DNA of 64,000 bases from Chitinimonas taiwanensis DSM 18899 (GCF_900119825.1 NZ_FPKR01000001.1:124001-188000), one strand, 5' to 3'; positions 34,708 to 46,500 are shown, numbered from the stretch's first letter. Numbers and translations are program-made. Notes: generated from the letters alone by a model not told the origin.

Positions 34708-37437
34708 GTGCTAAACATCAGGACTTTTGTAGGGCTGAGCCTGCTCAGCGTATTGCTGGCTTGCGGCGGTGGTGGAGGCGGTGGCGACAATGGCGGTGGT
34801 ACCACGCCACCCAGCACCGGCTTCCGTGTGACGCTGGATCGCAGCAGTGTGAGTTTCGACTACGAGGCCGGCACGCTGGCCACCCCTGCGGTGGTGATCG
34901 CCAGCAGCAGCGGCAGCTTGAGCGGCAACCTCTATATCGGTGCCGTCGCCGAAGGGGAGGCCATCGATCCTTATATCGAGGCCGTCATCGAGGGCACCCA
35001 GGCTCGCTTTACCCTACGCCCCAAAACCTCACTCGCGGCCGGTAACTACAGCGGCCGTGTCCTGCTTAAGGCCTGTGAGGATGCGGCCTGCAGCCGCACG
35101 ATCGGGGGCACACCCTTACCGGTCAGCTACAGCATCCGGGTTCGCCCTGGCTTGTCGGCGAGCCCGAACCCGCTGGAGGTATCGGCGGTGAGCGGCAATA
35201 CCGCGGCGGCCGTGTTGAAGATCACCCACCCGGACGGCCCCGGCGGCAGCTTCAGCGATAAGCCCATTTCTGATGGCGCCTGGCTGCGTACCGGTACGCA
35301 TGGCGTTGGCGAACTGCCTGTCAGCTTCCGTTCGATGCGCAGCGGGGTCTATCAGGGCAGCATTGAAATCAGCACCGGCTCGCGCATGATCTCGGTACCG
35401 GTCAAGTACACGGTCACCCCACCACCAGGGGGGGAGTTCGATCTACGCGCCTCGCCGCAGAGCCTGAGCCTCGCGGCCAACGAGGGTGCCACGAGCGCAA
35501 GCCAGGCGCTGCAGATTGATCTGCCCACCTGGGGCAGCGATACCCTAAGCTTTGCCACGGCCTATGAGCAGCCGAATGGTGAGTGGGTACAGAGCAATAG
35601 CGGCTGGTTAAGCGTGCAGCGTACCGCGACCGGTGCCGGCGTGAGCGCGTCGGCGGCCAAATTGAGCCAGGGGAGTTACCAGGCCCAGATTCTGATTCAC
35701 CCCTCCGCGCCAGGCACGGCTGTTGTCGTGCCGGTCTCGTTCACCGTGGGGGCTGGCCTGCAGAAGCCTGCCGATCAGCAAATCAGCATTCAGGCACAGA
35801 GCGGCAGCAGTGCACTGCAAGGCCAAACGAGTATCGCGCTGCTGGGTACGGGCACCGTGAGCTGGACGGCCAGTAGCGATGCCAGCTGGTTGAAGCTGCT
35901 CAATCCCAATGGTCAAACCGGTCAGGCACTGCGCTATCAGGTCGATGCAAGCGCGCTGGAGAGCTTGCCCAATTTCAGCGATAGCGAGGCCACCATCACG
36001 GTCCGCCCCGCCTTGGCGGCCATCAGCCCCGTCAGCTTCAAAGTCAGCCTGCGTAAAGCCTTGCCAGAAGTGCACTTCGCGGGTCCTTACTTCTTGCTAC
36101 AGGGGCAGACCAACCAGGTCTACCTGAGCGGGCGCGGCTTTAGCCAGCTGCAAGATGTGGCCAGCAGCTTGCAGCTGAGTGGGCAGGTCGCCAGCAAGGT
36201 CAGCCGGATCAGTGATACGCAGTTGCTGGTGGAAATCAGCCCCACTGCGGGCAACAGCATATCGGCCAGCATTCGCAATACGCTCGGCTTGCGTAGCGAT
36301 GCCGCAACGCTGCAGGTAGGCGGTGCGCAAAGCTATGCGGCGGCTGCCATCGCCACACCAGGCAACAAGCGCACCATCTTGTTTGATGCGGAGCGCCAGG
36401 CGGTCTATGCCGTCAATGTTGAAAACCAGACGCTTGAGCGCATCCGCTTTAACGGTAGCGCGTGGCAAAGAGATGCCATCAATGTCCCCTCGATTCTGGA
36501 CGCTGGTATCGGGCCGGACGGCACGCAGTTGGTGGTGAGCAGCAAGCAGAAGGTGTTGCGACTGATCGACGCCAACGACTTCAGCACGCACCTCACGCTC
36601 AACCATACAGCGGGTTTCCTGGAAGCACTGAGCTACGTCAGCCAGGGTATTCCGGCGGGCCATAATGGCCGCTCCTGGCTGGCAAGCGGGGAAGGCTGGG
36701 GCAGCACGCTCAGCTATTTTGACCATCGCAGTCAGCGCATCGTCACGCATACCAACCGCGAAGCGGGCCTTGCCGAAGATTTCGATGGCGGCCCCTGGCT
36801 CGCCATGGCGCGCAATGGCGAGCGCCTGCTGGTGGTACCTAATGCCAGCAATACCGCCCCCAAGCCCATGCTCTATCTCGATAGCAGCATCGATATGCTC
36901 AAGCGCAATGCCGGCAATATGAGCTGGGCTTACGAGATGCAACTCTCCGACGATGGCAGCCGAGTCTTGTTCGACTTCGAAACCGTGCGCGACAGCAACT
37001 TTACCCTGCTGGGACAACTGCCCGCCCTGCCTACAGGCTACGTCCGTCGCGCCAGCGCCATGGCCCCCAATGGCACGCGCGTGTACGTGGTGGCGTACCC
37101 AAGCAGCGATATGCTCAATCCCAATGCCCCGGCCACGTCCGTACCACGCGTGTTCGTTTACGACAGCAGCGCAGCCAACCCGGGTAGCCTTGTCCTGGCA
37201 GAAGTCGGGCAGTTCAACTTGATCGACTACCCTGCCTGCCGCAGTAACGAGGCAAGCTGCATCCGCCCGCGCGCCACCATCAGCCCGGATGGCCAAACCC
37301 TGTTCGTCGTGGGCAATGAGAAGCTGGTGGTCGCGCCGATTCCGAGCACGCTACGTAACAGCACTGGCGCACGCAGCAATGGGACGGCTGCCACGCCGGT
37401 TTTGCGCACCTATCTGTGGCGCAAGTCCGCCGCCTAG
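34708..37437 (+). CDS. Large surface lipoprotein with Ig/BACON-like repeats and beta-propeller, copy A
   Basis: A 909-residue lipoprotein starting at GTG with AAGGGGGAG upstream. The signal ends at lipobox LLAC (Cys19), followed at once by seven Gly and then a Gly/Asp/Asn linker. About residues 35-460 hold several beta-sandwich repeats of BACON or Ig type (GVTVSP-like breaks, WLSVQRTATG, VSWTASSDASWLKL). The last 350 residues look like a YncE/TolB-type beta-propeller (FDAERQAVYAVNVENQ, ISPDGQTLFVVGNEKLV). The BACON-like part may bind carbohydrate or mucin-type ligands (inference). It is a tandem paralogue of the gene at 37779-40496, with strong similarity along its whole length. Confidence 0.85.
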   Translation: MLNIRTFVGLSLLSVLLACGGGGGGGDNGGGTTPPSTGFRVTLDRSSVSFDYEAGTLATPAVVIASSSGSLSGNLYIGAVAEGEAIDPYIEAVIEGTQARFTLRPKTSLAAGNYSGRVLLKACEDAACSRTIGGTPLPVSYSIRVRPGLSASPNPLEVSAVSGNTAAAVLKITHPDGPGGSFSDKPISDGAWLRTGTHGVGELPVSFRSMRSGVYQGSIEISTGSRMISVPVKYTVTPPPGGEFDLRASPQSLSLAANEGATSASQALQIDLPTWGSDTLSFATAYEQPNGEWVQSNSGWLSVQRTATGAGVSASAAKLSQGSYQAQILIHPSAPGTAVVVPVSFTVGAGLQKPADQQISIQAQSGSSALQGQTSIALLGTGTVSWTASSDASWLKLLNPNGQTGQALRYQVDASALESLPNFSDSEATITVRPALAAISPVSFKVSLRKALPEVHFAGPYFLLQGQTNQVYLSGRGFSQLQDVASSLQLSGQVASKVSRISDTQLLVEISPTAGNSISASIRNTLGLRSDAATLQVGGAQSYAAAAIATPGNKRTILFDAERQAVYAVNVENQTLERIRFNGSAWQRDAINVPSILDAGIGPDGTQLVVSSKQKVLRLIDANDFSTHLTLNHTAGFLEALSYVSQGIPAGHNGRSWLASGEGWGSTLSYFDHRSQRIVTHTNREAGLAEDFDGGPWLAMARNGERLLVVPNASNTAPKPMLYLDSSIDMLKRNAGNMSWAYEMQLSDDGSRVLFDFETVRDSNFTLLGQLPALPTGYVRRASAMAPNGTRVYVVAYPSSDMLNPNAPATSVPRVFVYDSSAANPGSLVLAEVGQFNLIDYPACRSNEASCIRPRATISPDGQTLFVVGNEKLVVAPIPSTLRNSTGARSNGTAATPVLRTYLWRKSAA

Positions 37438-37466
37438 CGGTGCTAGCTTGATTGCCTAGATGACCC

Positions 37467-37500
37467 AAAGAAAAAGCCGGCGCTTGCCGGCTTTTTCTTT
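37467..37500. terminator. Bidirectional intrinsic terminator after lipoprotein A
   Basis: AAAGAAAAAGCCGGC-GCTT-GCCGGCTTTTTCTTT is a perfect 15-base inverted repeat with A-run and T-run arms. It is nearly identical to the terminator at 40525-40558, differing only in two loop bases. Confidence 0.9.
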
Positions 37501-37511
37501 GGCTGAGCGGC

Positions 37512-37609
37512 CTATTCCTTGTGATAAACCTCCGCCCCGCGCTTCACGAACTCAATCGACTTCACGGCACTATTCTCCGCAGCGCTTCCTCGGTACCCAT
37601 CCCTTCCTG
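37512..37609 (-). pseudogene. Remnant of the thiC 3' end
   Basis: The minus strand encodes [17 protein letters not shown]-stop, the exact last 17 residues of the ThiC at 40570-42489, with three base differences in 54. Further upstream the match becomes ragged: QEGMGTEEAL against [10 protein letters not shown], then a one-base deletion shifts the frame. Beyond about 37610 no similarity is visible. There is no start, so it is a duplication scar carried with the lipoprotein gene copy. Confidence 0.85.
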
Positions 37610-37778
37610 CACGAAGCAAAACAGCGCACTTCTGTTGCGCAAGAACCAAGGAAGCGGCAAAGCCATACCCATGCACCATATGAGTGTTGACGGCGGCTAC
37701 AGCCGGTCGGGATATTGGCGCCCGGCCTATCGCCGAGAAGATCGAAGCGCTGCCACAAGCAGACCATCAGGGGAAGTC

Positions 37779-40496
37779 GTGCCGAAAATCAGAACATTCT
37801 TGGGGCTGAGCCTGCTCAGCGTATTGCTCGCCTGTGGCGGGGGTGGCGGTAGCGATGCGGGAGGCACACCGCCCAGCAGCGGCTTCCGGGTCAGCCTGGA
37901 TCGCAGCAGCGTCAGTTTCGACTTCGAAGAAGGCCAGACGGTTACGCCAGCGGTGGTGATTGCCAGCAGCAGCGGCACGCCGAGCGGCGATCTGTATATC
38001 GGTGCAGTCGCGGAAGGCGAAGGCATTGATCCCTATATCGATGCGGTGATCGAGGGTACACAGGCGCGCTTCAGCCTGCGCCCCAGGGCCTCGCTCGCGC
38101 CAGGCAACTATAGCGGGCGCGTGCTGCTCAAGGCCTGTGAAGATGCGGCCTGCACACGCACCATAGGCGGTACACCACTGCCGGTCAGTTACACCGTGAA
38201 GGTGCGTAAGGGCCTGACCGTCACGCCGAGCGAGCTGAACATCGTGGCCGTCAGCGGCAATGAGGCGAGCGCCGTGCTGAAGGTCAATCATCCGGATGGC
38301 CCCGGCGGCAGCTTCAGCGATACGGTTCGTTCGGACGGCGCCTGGCTGCGCACCGGCGTGCATGGTATCGGCGAGCTGCCGGTCACGCTCAAATCGCTAC
38401 GTTCGGGCATCTATTTCGGCAATATCGAGATCCGCGCCAGCGGTCGCTTGGTCAATGTGCCGGTTCGTTACACAGTCACCCCGCCGCCGGGTGGCGACCG
38501 CGATCTGCAGGTCAGCCCATCAAGCCTGAGCCTGGCAAGCACCGAAAACGCCAGCAGCGCGCCTCAGACCCTGAATGTCACACTACCCTCTTGGGACGAC
38601 ACCACGCTTGGCATCTACACCGCCTATCAGCAAGCGAATGGTGAGTATGTGCAGAGCACCCAAGGCTGGTTGAACGTGCAACGCACCGCCACTGGTGCCA
38701 GCGTGGTGGCATCGGCGGCCACGCTCAGCCAGGGCAGCTATAACGCGCAGATCCTGTTCAACCCTGCCGCGCCGGGCACGCCCATCGTGGTACCGGTATC
38801 GCTCACAGTGGGGGCAGGTCTGGTGAAACCGGCCGATCAGCAACTGAGCGTCACCGCCGAAACCAGCAGCAATGCACTGCAGGGGCAAGTTGCGATCACG
38901 TTGGCCGCCGGCAATACCGTGGTCTGGAGCGCCAGCAGCGATGCGACCTGGCTCAAGCTGCTCAATGCCAGCGGCCAGACCGGCCAGGCACTGCGCTACC
39001 AGGTCGATAGCAGCGAGCTGGAAAGTATGACGAACTTCGCTGAGTCGGAAGCCACGGTGACCGTGCGCGCGCCCCAGACCCAGATCAGCCCGGTCAGCTT
39101 CAAAGTCAGTCTGCGCAAGGCCATCCCGGAAGTGCATTACGTTGGACCCTATCTGCTGGTGCAGAACCAGGGCGCCGAAGTCTATGTGCGCGGGCGCGGC
39201 TTCGATAAGGTGCAGGACCTAGCCGCACGCCTGCAGCTGAGCGGCTTGGCCGCCAGTCAGATCAGCCGGCTGAGCGACACCCAGCTGCTGCTAAGCGTGA
39301 ACCCCACCAATACCGGCAAGCACGTAATCGGCATAGGGAATGCGCTGGGTCTCGGTAGCGGCAGCACGGAACTGCGCGTGATCGCCGCGCGCAGCTATCC
39401 GGCCGCCGCACTGGCTACCGCGGGCAAGAAGCGCACCATCCTGTTCGATGCCGAGCGCCAGGCCGTGTATGCGGTCAATGTGGAAGGCGAAACACTCGAT
39501 CGCATGCGTTTTGATGCCCAGGCAGGCTGGAGTCTGGATTCGGTCAGTATCCCGGCCATCCTCGATGCCGGCATCGGACCGGATGGCCAACAGCTGCTGG
39601 TCAGCAGCAAGTCCGGCATCCTGCGCCTGCTCAATGCCGCCAACCTGCATACTGAATTCAGCCTGCAGAGCAGCGAGAGCCTCCTGGGGAGCCTGACTTA
39701 TCTCAGTAACGGCATTCCCACCGGCAACGATGGCCGCGCTTGGCTGGCAGTCGGGCAATCCTGGGCAACGCTGCAGTACTTCGACCACCGCAGCCGCAGC
39801 CTAAAGCCCCGCCCGCAGCAAGCCGAGCTATCCACCAGCTTCTACGGCGGCCCCTGGATGGTTATGGCACGTAATGGTGAACGCATGCTGGTGGTACAAA
39901 GCGCCAGCATCAGCTCCGACCCACCCATGCTTTACCTGGATAGCAGCGAAGGCCTGCTGAAGACCAACCCGGCTGCGCTGACCTTCTCCTACGATATGCA
40001 GTTGTCGGCGGACGGCAATCGCGTGCTGTTTGACTTCAGCACGGTACGTGACCGCAACTTTGGCCTGATCGGCCAGCTACCCAGCCTGCCCAGCACCCAC
40101 GTCGTTCAGGCCGGGCTGATCTCGCCGGATGGCAAACGCGCCTACGTGCTTGCCTATGCGGACAGCGATATGGGCAACTTTGACCAAGCGCCCACCCAGC
40201 TGCCACGCGTCTTCGTCTACGACAGCAGCCAAGCAAGCTCAGGCAGCATTGCCCTCACCGAAGTCGGCCAGTTCGACCTGACCGCCTACCCGGGTTGCCG
40301 CCGCACCGACGGCAGCTGCCCAAGACCACGCGCCACCATTAGCCCCGATGGTCAGACTCTCTTCGTGGTGGGTAATGAGAAGCTGGTAGTGGCGCCGATT
40401 CCGAGTGCGCTGCGTAGCAGCACTGGCGCACGTAGAATCGGCGTGGCGGGCACGCCTAGCTTGCGTACCTATCTGTGGCGCAAATCAGCACCTTAG
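37779..40496 (+). CDS. Large surface lipoprotein with Ig/BACON-like repeats and beta-propeller, copy B
   Basis: A 905-residue paralogue of the gene at 34708-37437. The GTG at 37779 with AGGGGAAG upstream gives the same N-terminus (PKIRTFLGLSLLSVLLAC) with a shorter Gly run (CGGGGGSDAGG). The open frame extends 86 codons further up, but that part runs through the thiC remnant and lacks a signal. The same order of domains is seen: Ig/BACON-like repeats to about 460, then a propeller-like C-terminal region ending RTYLWRKSAP. Conservation is high in the first 110 and last 60 residues and lower between. A terminator identical in stem follows. Confidence 0.85.
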   Translation: MPKIRTFLGLSLLSVLLACGGGGGSDAGGTPPSSGFRVSLDRSSVSFDFEEGQTVTPAVVIASSSGTPSGDLYIGAVAEGEGIDPYIDAVIEGTQARFSLRPRASLAPGNYSGRVLLKACEDAACTRTIGGTPLPVSYTVKVRKGLTVTPSELNIVAVSGNEASAVLKVNHPDGPGGSFSDTVRSDGAWLRTGVHGIGELPVTLKSLRSGIYFGNIEIRASGRLVNVPVRYTVTPPPGGDRDLQVSPSSLSLASTENASSAPQTLNVTLPSWDDTTLGIYTAYQQANGEYVQSTQGWLNVQRTATGASVVASAATLSQGSYNAQILFNPAAPGTPIVVPVSLTVGAGLVKPADQQLSVTAETSSNALQGQVAITLAAGNTVVWSASSDATWLKLLNASGQTGQALRYQVDSSELESMTNFAESEATVTVRAPQTQISPVSFKVSLRKAIPEVHYVGPYLLVQNQGAEVYVRGRGFDKVQDLAARLQLSGLAASQISRLSDTQLLLSVNPTNTGKHVIGIGNALGLGSGSTELRVIAARSYPAAALATAGKKRTILFDAERQAVYAVNVEGETLDRMRFDAQAGWSLDSVSIPAILDAGIGPDGQQLLVSSKSGILRLLNAANLHTEFSLQSSESLLGSLTYLSNGIPTGNDGRAWLAVGQSWATLQYFDHRSRSLKPRPQQAELSTSFYGGPWMVMARNGERMLVVQSASISSDPPMLYLDSSEGLLKTNPAALTFSYDMQLSADGNRVLFDFSTVRDRNFGLIGQLPSLPSTHVVQAGLISPDGKRAYVLAYADSDMGNFDQAPTQLPRVFVYDSSQASSGSIALTEVGQFDLTAYPGCRRTDGSCPRPRATISPDGQTLFVVGNEKLVVAPIPSALRSSTGARRIGVAGTPSLRTYLWRKSAP

Positions 40497-40524
40497 CGGT
40501 GCAGATTTACTGCCACGTAGGCCC

Positions 40525-40558
40525 AAAGAAAAAGCCGGCAATTGCCGGCTTTTTCTTT
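40525..40558. terminator. Bidirectional terminator between lipoprotein B and thiC
   Basis: AAAGAAAAAGCCGGC-AATT-GCCGGCTTTTTCTTT is a perfect 15-base stem with A-run and T-run. It lies between the convergent lipoprotein B and thiC genes and can serve both. Confidence 0.92.
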
Positions 40559-40569
40559 GGCTGAGCGGC

Positions 40570-42640
<2,071 letters not shown>

Positions 42641-42782
42641 CAAGCTGGTCTTGCGAAAACAGAACCTTGCCGCTTGCCGAAGTGCTGTGAAGCTAAGGCA
42701 AGTATGAAATAATTACAAGGATTTGATTTCAACGCCCGCGCCGCTGCCAGATAGCGGCGCTTTGGTCTGGAAAGGAAGCCCC

Positions 42783-43433
42783 ATGGATTGGGAACAAGCC
42801 CGTTTCAATATGGTTGAGCAGCAGATTCGTCCTTGGGATGTGCTGGACCTGACCGTGCTCGGTCTCTTGTCGGTCGTGAAGCGCGAAGACTTCGTCCCCG
42901 CCGCGCGGCGCGAACTGGCGCTGGTCGATATGGAAATCCCGCTCAGCGCCTCGGCCCGCATGTGGAGCCCGAAGCTGGAAGCACGCGCAGTGCAGGAAGT
43001 GGCGCTGACCGGCAAGGAACGCGTACTGGAAATCGGCACGGGCTCGGGCTATCTGGCCGCGCTGCTCGGCAAGCTGAGCAAGCAGGTCTACTCGGTTGAA
43101 ATCGACCCGGCCCTGGCCGAACAGGCACGCGCCAATCTGGCCGCTGCCGGCATCCAGAACGTGACGGTGGAAGTGGGTGATGCGGTGCGCGGCTGGAGCA
43201 AGCACGCACCTTACGATGTGATCGTGGCCAGCGGCTCCTACCCGAGCGTGCCCGACTTCCTGTTCGAGCAGCTGGCCGAAGGCGGCCGCTTGTTTGCCAT
43301 CGTCGGTGATGAGCCCGCCATGACCGCCTCGGTGTTCACCAAGCTGGCCGGTTCGATCAAGCAAGAAAAGCTGTTCGAAACCGTGATTGCCCCGCTGGTC
43401 AATGCACCGCAGCCGGCGCGCTTCGCGTTCTGA
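42783..43433 (+). CDS. Protein-L-isoaspartate O-methyltransferase family protein
   Basis: A 216-residue SAM-dependent methyltransferase of the Pcm (PIMT) type. The ATG at 42783 has AAGGAAG upstream. SAM-binding motif I is VLEIGTGSGYLAALL, followed by VYSVEIDP, and IVASGSYPSVP corresponds to the post-II region. Classic Pcm has a TAAAPE-like motif at that point, so substrate specificity may differ. This short form, lacking the usual N-terminal extension, is widespread in betaproteobacteria. Divergent from thiC, and followed by a strong terminator shared with the acyltransferase gene. Confidence 0.88.
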   Translation: MDWEQARFNMVEQQIRPWDVLDLTVLGLLSVVKREDFVPAARRELALVDMEIPLSASARMWSPKLEARAVQEVALTGKERVLEIGTGSGYLAALLGKLSKQVYSVEIDPALAEQARANLAAAGIQNVTVEVGDAVRGWSKHAPYDVIVASGSYPSVPDFLFEQLAEGGRLFAIVGDEPAMTASVFTKLAGSIKQEKLFETVIAPLVNAPQPARFAF

Positions 43434-43452
43434 TCCGCTGCACGTTGGTAAC

Positions 43453-43479
43453 AAAAGCCCGACCATTGGTCGGGCTTTT
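43453..43479. terminator. Bidirectional terminator between pcm-like gene and acyltransferase
   Basis: AAAAGCCCGACC-ATT-GGTCGGGCTTTT is a perfect 12-base stem with A- and T-runs, between convergent genes. Confidence 0.92.
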
Positions 43480-43497
43480 TGTTTGGGTGGCTGGAAA

Positions 43498-44358
43498 TCA
43501 ATACAGATCCGGTTCGCCCGGCGGTCGGGTCTTGAAGCGCTTGTGCAGCCAGAAATACTGCTCGGGCTGCTTGAGCACCTGGGCCTCGATTACTGTATTC
43601 ATACGCGCGGCATCCGCTTCCACATCCTCGCTCGGGTAATCGGCCAAGGGCGGCTCAATCACCAGCGTATAGCCATCGGCCTCGCGGCGCGGATAGCAGG
43701 GCAGGGCCTTGGCGCCCGAGGCCTTCGCCAAGCGCGACAGACCAGTGATCGTGGCCGCCGGCACGCCGAAGAAGGGCGCGAACACCGAGTCGCGCGCGCC
43801 GAAGTCCTGATCGGGCAAGTAGTAGAAGCGATAGCCCTGCTTGAGCGCCTTCAGCGCCGGACGTATGCCGGCCTGGCGCGATAGCACGATGCCGGTATCG
43901 AAACGCAGACGTTTCTGCTCGACGTAGGCGTCGAGGCCCGCATCCTTCTGCTTGGAATAGATGCTGACCACCGGCACCTCGAGCGAGACGCGCAGGCCAG
44001 CCATATCGAGGCCGGTGAAATGCGGCATGACCAGGATGACCGGCTGACCATCCAGCGCGCGCAGATGTTCGAGTCCCTCGATGCGCATCATGCGCTTGAG
44101 CCGTTCGCGCGAGGCGAACCAGCAGTACGCGTATTCGAGCAGCATGCGCGACACCGCCACGAAATGCGCTTTCAGCAAGCGCGTGCGCTCGGCCTCGGGC
44201 ATCTGCGGGAAGCACAGGCGCAGATTGGTCTGGCCGATGCGGCGGCGCGAACCGGCCAGGTGGTAGAGCAGTCCCCCCAGCGCACTGCCCAGCAGCGCCA
44301 TCAGCCGAAACGGCAGCCAATGCAGCAGCCACATCAGTCCTGCCACCAGGCGGCTCAT
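43498..44358 (-). CDS. Lipid A biosynthesis acyltransferase (LpxL/HtrB family), second gene
   Basis: Inner-membrane enzyme of 286 residues that adds a secondary acyl chain to lipid A. It has an N-terminal membrane helix (about 5-33), the catalytic HX4D motif (HFTGLD, His near 112), and LPDQDFGARDSVFAPFFG, conserved in the family. The last part HKRFKTRPPGEP is typical of LpxL/LpxP. It overlaps the next upstream gene by four bases (ATGA), so the two acyltransferases are translationally coupled. Which chain and position each adds cannot be read from sequence. Confidence 0.9.
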   Translation of the reverse strand: MSRLVAGLMWLLHWLPFRLMALLGSALGGLLYHLAGSRRRIGQTNLRLCFPQMPEAERTRLLKAHFVAVSRMLLEYAYCWFASRERLKRMMRIEGLEHLRALDGQPVILVMPHFTGLDMAGLRVSLEVPVVSIYSKQKDAGLDAYVEQKRLRFDTGIVLSRQAGIRPALKALKQGYRFYYLPDQDFGARDSVFAPFFGVPAATITGLSRLAKASGAKALPCYPRREADGYTLVIEPPLADYPSEDVEADAARMNTVIEAQVLKQPEQYFWLHKRFKTRPPGEPDLY

Positions 44359-45230
44359 GCTTGCACCTCATCGGGCAGCGGCGCACCGGCTGGGTGCTTG
44401 TAACGGTTGTACGACCACAGGTATTGCGTGGGGGCCATCTTGATCAGGCTCTCGATATTCTGGTTAAGCACGGTCGCATCGGCCAGCTTGTCGCCGCTGA
44501 ATGCGCCCTGCATGGGCTGGATATGGACCTTGAAGCCACGTCCCCAGCTCAGCCTTTCGGCAAAGAAGAACAGCACCACCGCATCGGTGGCCTCGGCCAG
44601 TCGCGGCAGCAGGGTCATGGTGTAAGCCGGCTTGCCGAAGAAGGGCGCCCAGATGCCTTCGCCCGCACCCGGTGCTTGGTCGGGCAGGATCACCGTCGCC
44701 TCACCCGATTTGAGCGCCTTCATCAGGATGCGCACACCAGCACCGGTGGCCGGCGCGGTACGGCCGTTATCGCGCGCGCGGCCTGCCTGCATCAGCGGTT
44801 CCAGCCACTTGAGCTTGGGCGGCCGGTACATGGCGGTCAGCGGATAGGGCAGAAGGCTGCTGACATAGCGGCCGGCGATATCGAAGCTGCCCAGATGCGG
44901 GGTAACGAAGATGATCGGACGCTGGGCGGCCAGCGCAGCCTCGGCGTGCTGCCAGCCCTGGCAATCGCGCACCAGCTTGCTGACTGCATGAGCGGGACGC
45001 GCCCAGGCCGCCAACAGCTCTAATGCGCCGCGCCCATTCTGGGCGATGCTGCGTGTTAACAAACGGTTATAATCGGCGGGATAGGCTTGGCGGAGATTGT
45101 CGCGCATACGCTGGCGAAAGCCGCTATCCAGCAGCCAGGCTAGCCAGCCAGCCAGCACACCCAGGGTATGCAGCAGCAGCAAGGGCCAAGCCGCCACGAA
45201 ACGCAGTAGTAAAGTCAGCATCCAGATCAC
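44355..45230 (-). CDS. Lipid A biosynthesis acyltransferase (LpxL/HtrB family), first gene
   Basis: A 291-residue relative of the downstream gene, with an N-terminal membrane region (about 5-32). It has the HX4D motif (HLGSFD, His near 111) and the LPDQAPGAGEGIWAPFFG block with APFFGKPAYT. The C-terminus WSYNRYKHPAG fits the family. The start is the ATG at 45230 or the second Met three codons later. The arrangement of two such genes divergent from metK is common in betaproteobacteria. The promoter must lie in the 80-base region shared with metK. Confidence 0.9.
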   Translation of the reverse strand: MIWMLTLLLRFVAAWPLLLLHTLGVLAGWLAWLLDSGFRQRMRDNLRQAYPADYNRLLTRSIAQNGRGALELLAAWARPAHAVSKLVRDCQGWQHAEAALAAQRPIIFVTPHLGSFDIAGRYVSSLLPYPLTAMYRPPKLKWLEPLMQAGRARDNGRTAPATGAGVRILMKALKSGEATVILPDQAPGAGEGIWAPFFGKPAYTMTLLPRLAEATDAVVLFFFAERLSWGRGFKVHIQPMQGAFSGDKLADATVLNQNIESLIKMAPTQYLWSYNRYKHPAGAPLPDEVQA

Positions 45231-45311
45231 AGTTCATTCGAATCCGCTCATTTTAGCGGGTTTGACCACCAGACCGCTGCTTCAGCGGCCTAGCGACAAG
45301 AGGAAAAATCC

Positions 45312-46481
45312 ATGCGCGAGTTCCTGTTCTCTTCCGAATCGGTTTCGGAAGGCCATCCCGACAAGGTTGCCGACCAGATTTCGGACGCCATCCTCGACGC
45401 CATCCTGGCGCAGGACAAGCACGCCCGCGTGGCCGCCGAAACCCTGGTGAACACCGGGCTGTGCGTGCTGGCCGGTGAAATCACCACCCATGCGAATGTC
45501 GATTACATCCAGGTTGCGCGCGAAACCATCCGTCGCATCGGTTACGACAGCTCGGAGCTGGGTTTCGACTACAAGGGCTGCGCGGTGCTGGTCGGCTACG
45601 ACAAGCAATCGCCCGATATCGCCCAGGGCGTCAACGAAGGCCAGGGGCTGGACCTCGACCAGGGTGCTGGCGACCAGGGCCTGATGTTCGGCTACGCCTG
45701 TGATGAAACGCCGACCCTGATGCCGGCCGCCATCTATCTTTCGCACCGCCTTGTGCAGCGCCAGTCGGAACTGCGTAAAGATGGCCGCCTGCCCTGGCTG
45801 CGCCCGGATGCCAAGTCGCAGGTCACCCTGCGCTACGACGCCGACACCGGCCGTCCGATCGGCATCGACACCATCGTGCTGTCCACCCAGCACCACCCGG
45901 ATATTGCCCACAAGACGCTGGAAGAGGCGGTCATCGAAGACATCGTCAAGCCGGTGCTGCCGCCCGAGCTGATGAAGGGTGATATCAAGTACTTCATCAA
46001 CCCGACGGGGCGCTTCGTGATCGGTGGCCCGCAGGGCGACTGCGGCCTGACCGGGCGCAAGATCATTGTCGATACCTATGGCGGTGCCGCACCACACGGT
46101 GGTGGCGCCTTCTCGGGCAAGGACCCGAGCAAGGTCGACCGCTCGGCCGCCTATATGGGTCGTTATATCGCCAAGAACATCGTGGCCGCCGGCATTGCCC
46201 GCCAGTGCCAGGTGCAGGTCGCTTACGCCATCGGCATCGCCAAGCCGGTGTCCATCATGGTCGATACTTGGGAGACCGGTAAGATCAGCAATGAGAAGAT
46301 CGTCGAGCTGATCGAACGCCACTTCGACCTGCGTCCAAAGGGCATTGTGCAGACCTTGGACCTGCTGCGCCCGATCTATTCGAAGACCGCCGCTTACGGC
46401 CACTTCGGCCGTGAAGAGCCGGAATTCAGCTGGGAAGCGACCGACAAGGCCGAGGCACTGCGCGCCGACGCCGGCCTGTAA
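45312..46481 (+). CDS. metK: S-adenosylmethionine synthetase MetK
   Basis: Makes SAM from methionine and ATP. It has 389 residues (E. coli 384). Conserved stretches are [20 protein letters not shown] (ATP site; 20 residues), [12 protein letters not shown], the P-loop-like [22 protein letters not shown] given here as [18 protein letters not shown], and [24 protein letters not shown]. No SAM riboswitch is recognised in the short leader, although ahcY nearby has an SAH riboswitch. A strong terminator follows 19 bases after the stop. Confidence 0.98.
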   Translation: MREFLFSSESVSEGHPDKVADQISDAILDAILAQDKHARVAAETLVNTGLCVLAGEITTHANVDYIQVARETIRRIGYDSSELGFDYKGCAVLVGYDKQSPDIAQGVNEGQGLDLDQGAGDQGLMFGYACDETPTLMPAAIYLSHRLVQRQSELRKDGRLPWLRPDAKSQVTLRYDADTGRPIGIDTIVLSTQHHPDIAHKTLEEAVIEDIVKPVLPPELMKGDIKYFINPTGRFVIGGPQGDCGLTGRKIIVDTYGGAAPHGGGAFSGKDPSKVDRSAAYMGRYIAKNIVAAGIARQCQVQVAYAIGIAKPVSIMVDTWETGKISNEKIVELIERHFDLRPKGIVQTLDLLRPIYSKTAAYGHFGREEPEFSWEATDKAEALRADAGL

Positions 46482-46500
46482 GCTAGCCCCATCGCTTCGA

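Larger units (their letters stand above)
37438..37778. other. Intergenic region between the tandem lipoprotein genes
   Basis: 341 bases without a complete gene. In order it holds the terminator of copy A, a decayed copy of the thiC 3' end, a stretch without recognisable content (about 37610-37680), and a leader similar to that of copy A. Shared leader strings are GAG(C/T)GTTGAC and GATATTGGC-CCCGGC, before GTG starts with AGGGG-type ribosome sites in both copies. Confidence 0.75.

Noticed and set aside
37521-37778. 86-codon N-terminal extension of lipoprotein B
   Set aside because: It would cross the thiC remnant and precede a perfect lipoprotein signal. The GTG at 37779 has a ribosome site and matches the start of copy A.
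45231-45311. SAM riboswitch upstream of metK
   Set aside because: The 80-base leader shows only a short CCGCTG/CAGCGG stem and none of the conserved SAM-I, SAM-II or SAM-IV blocks.
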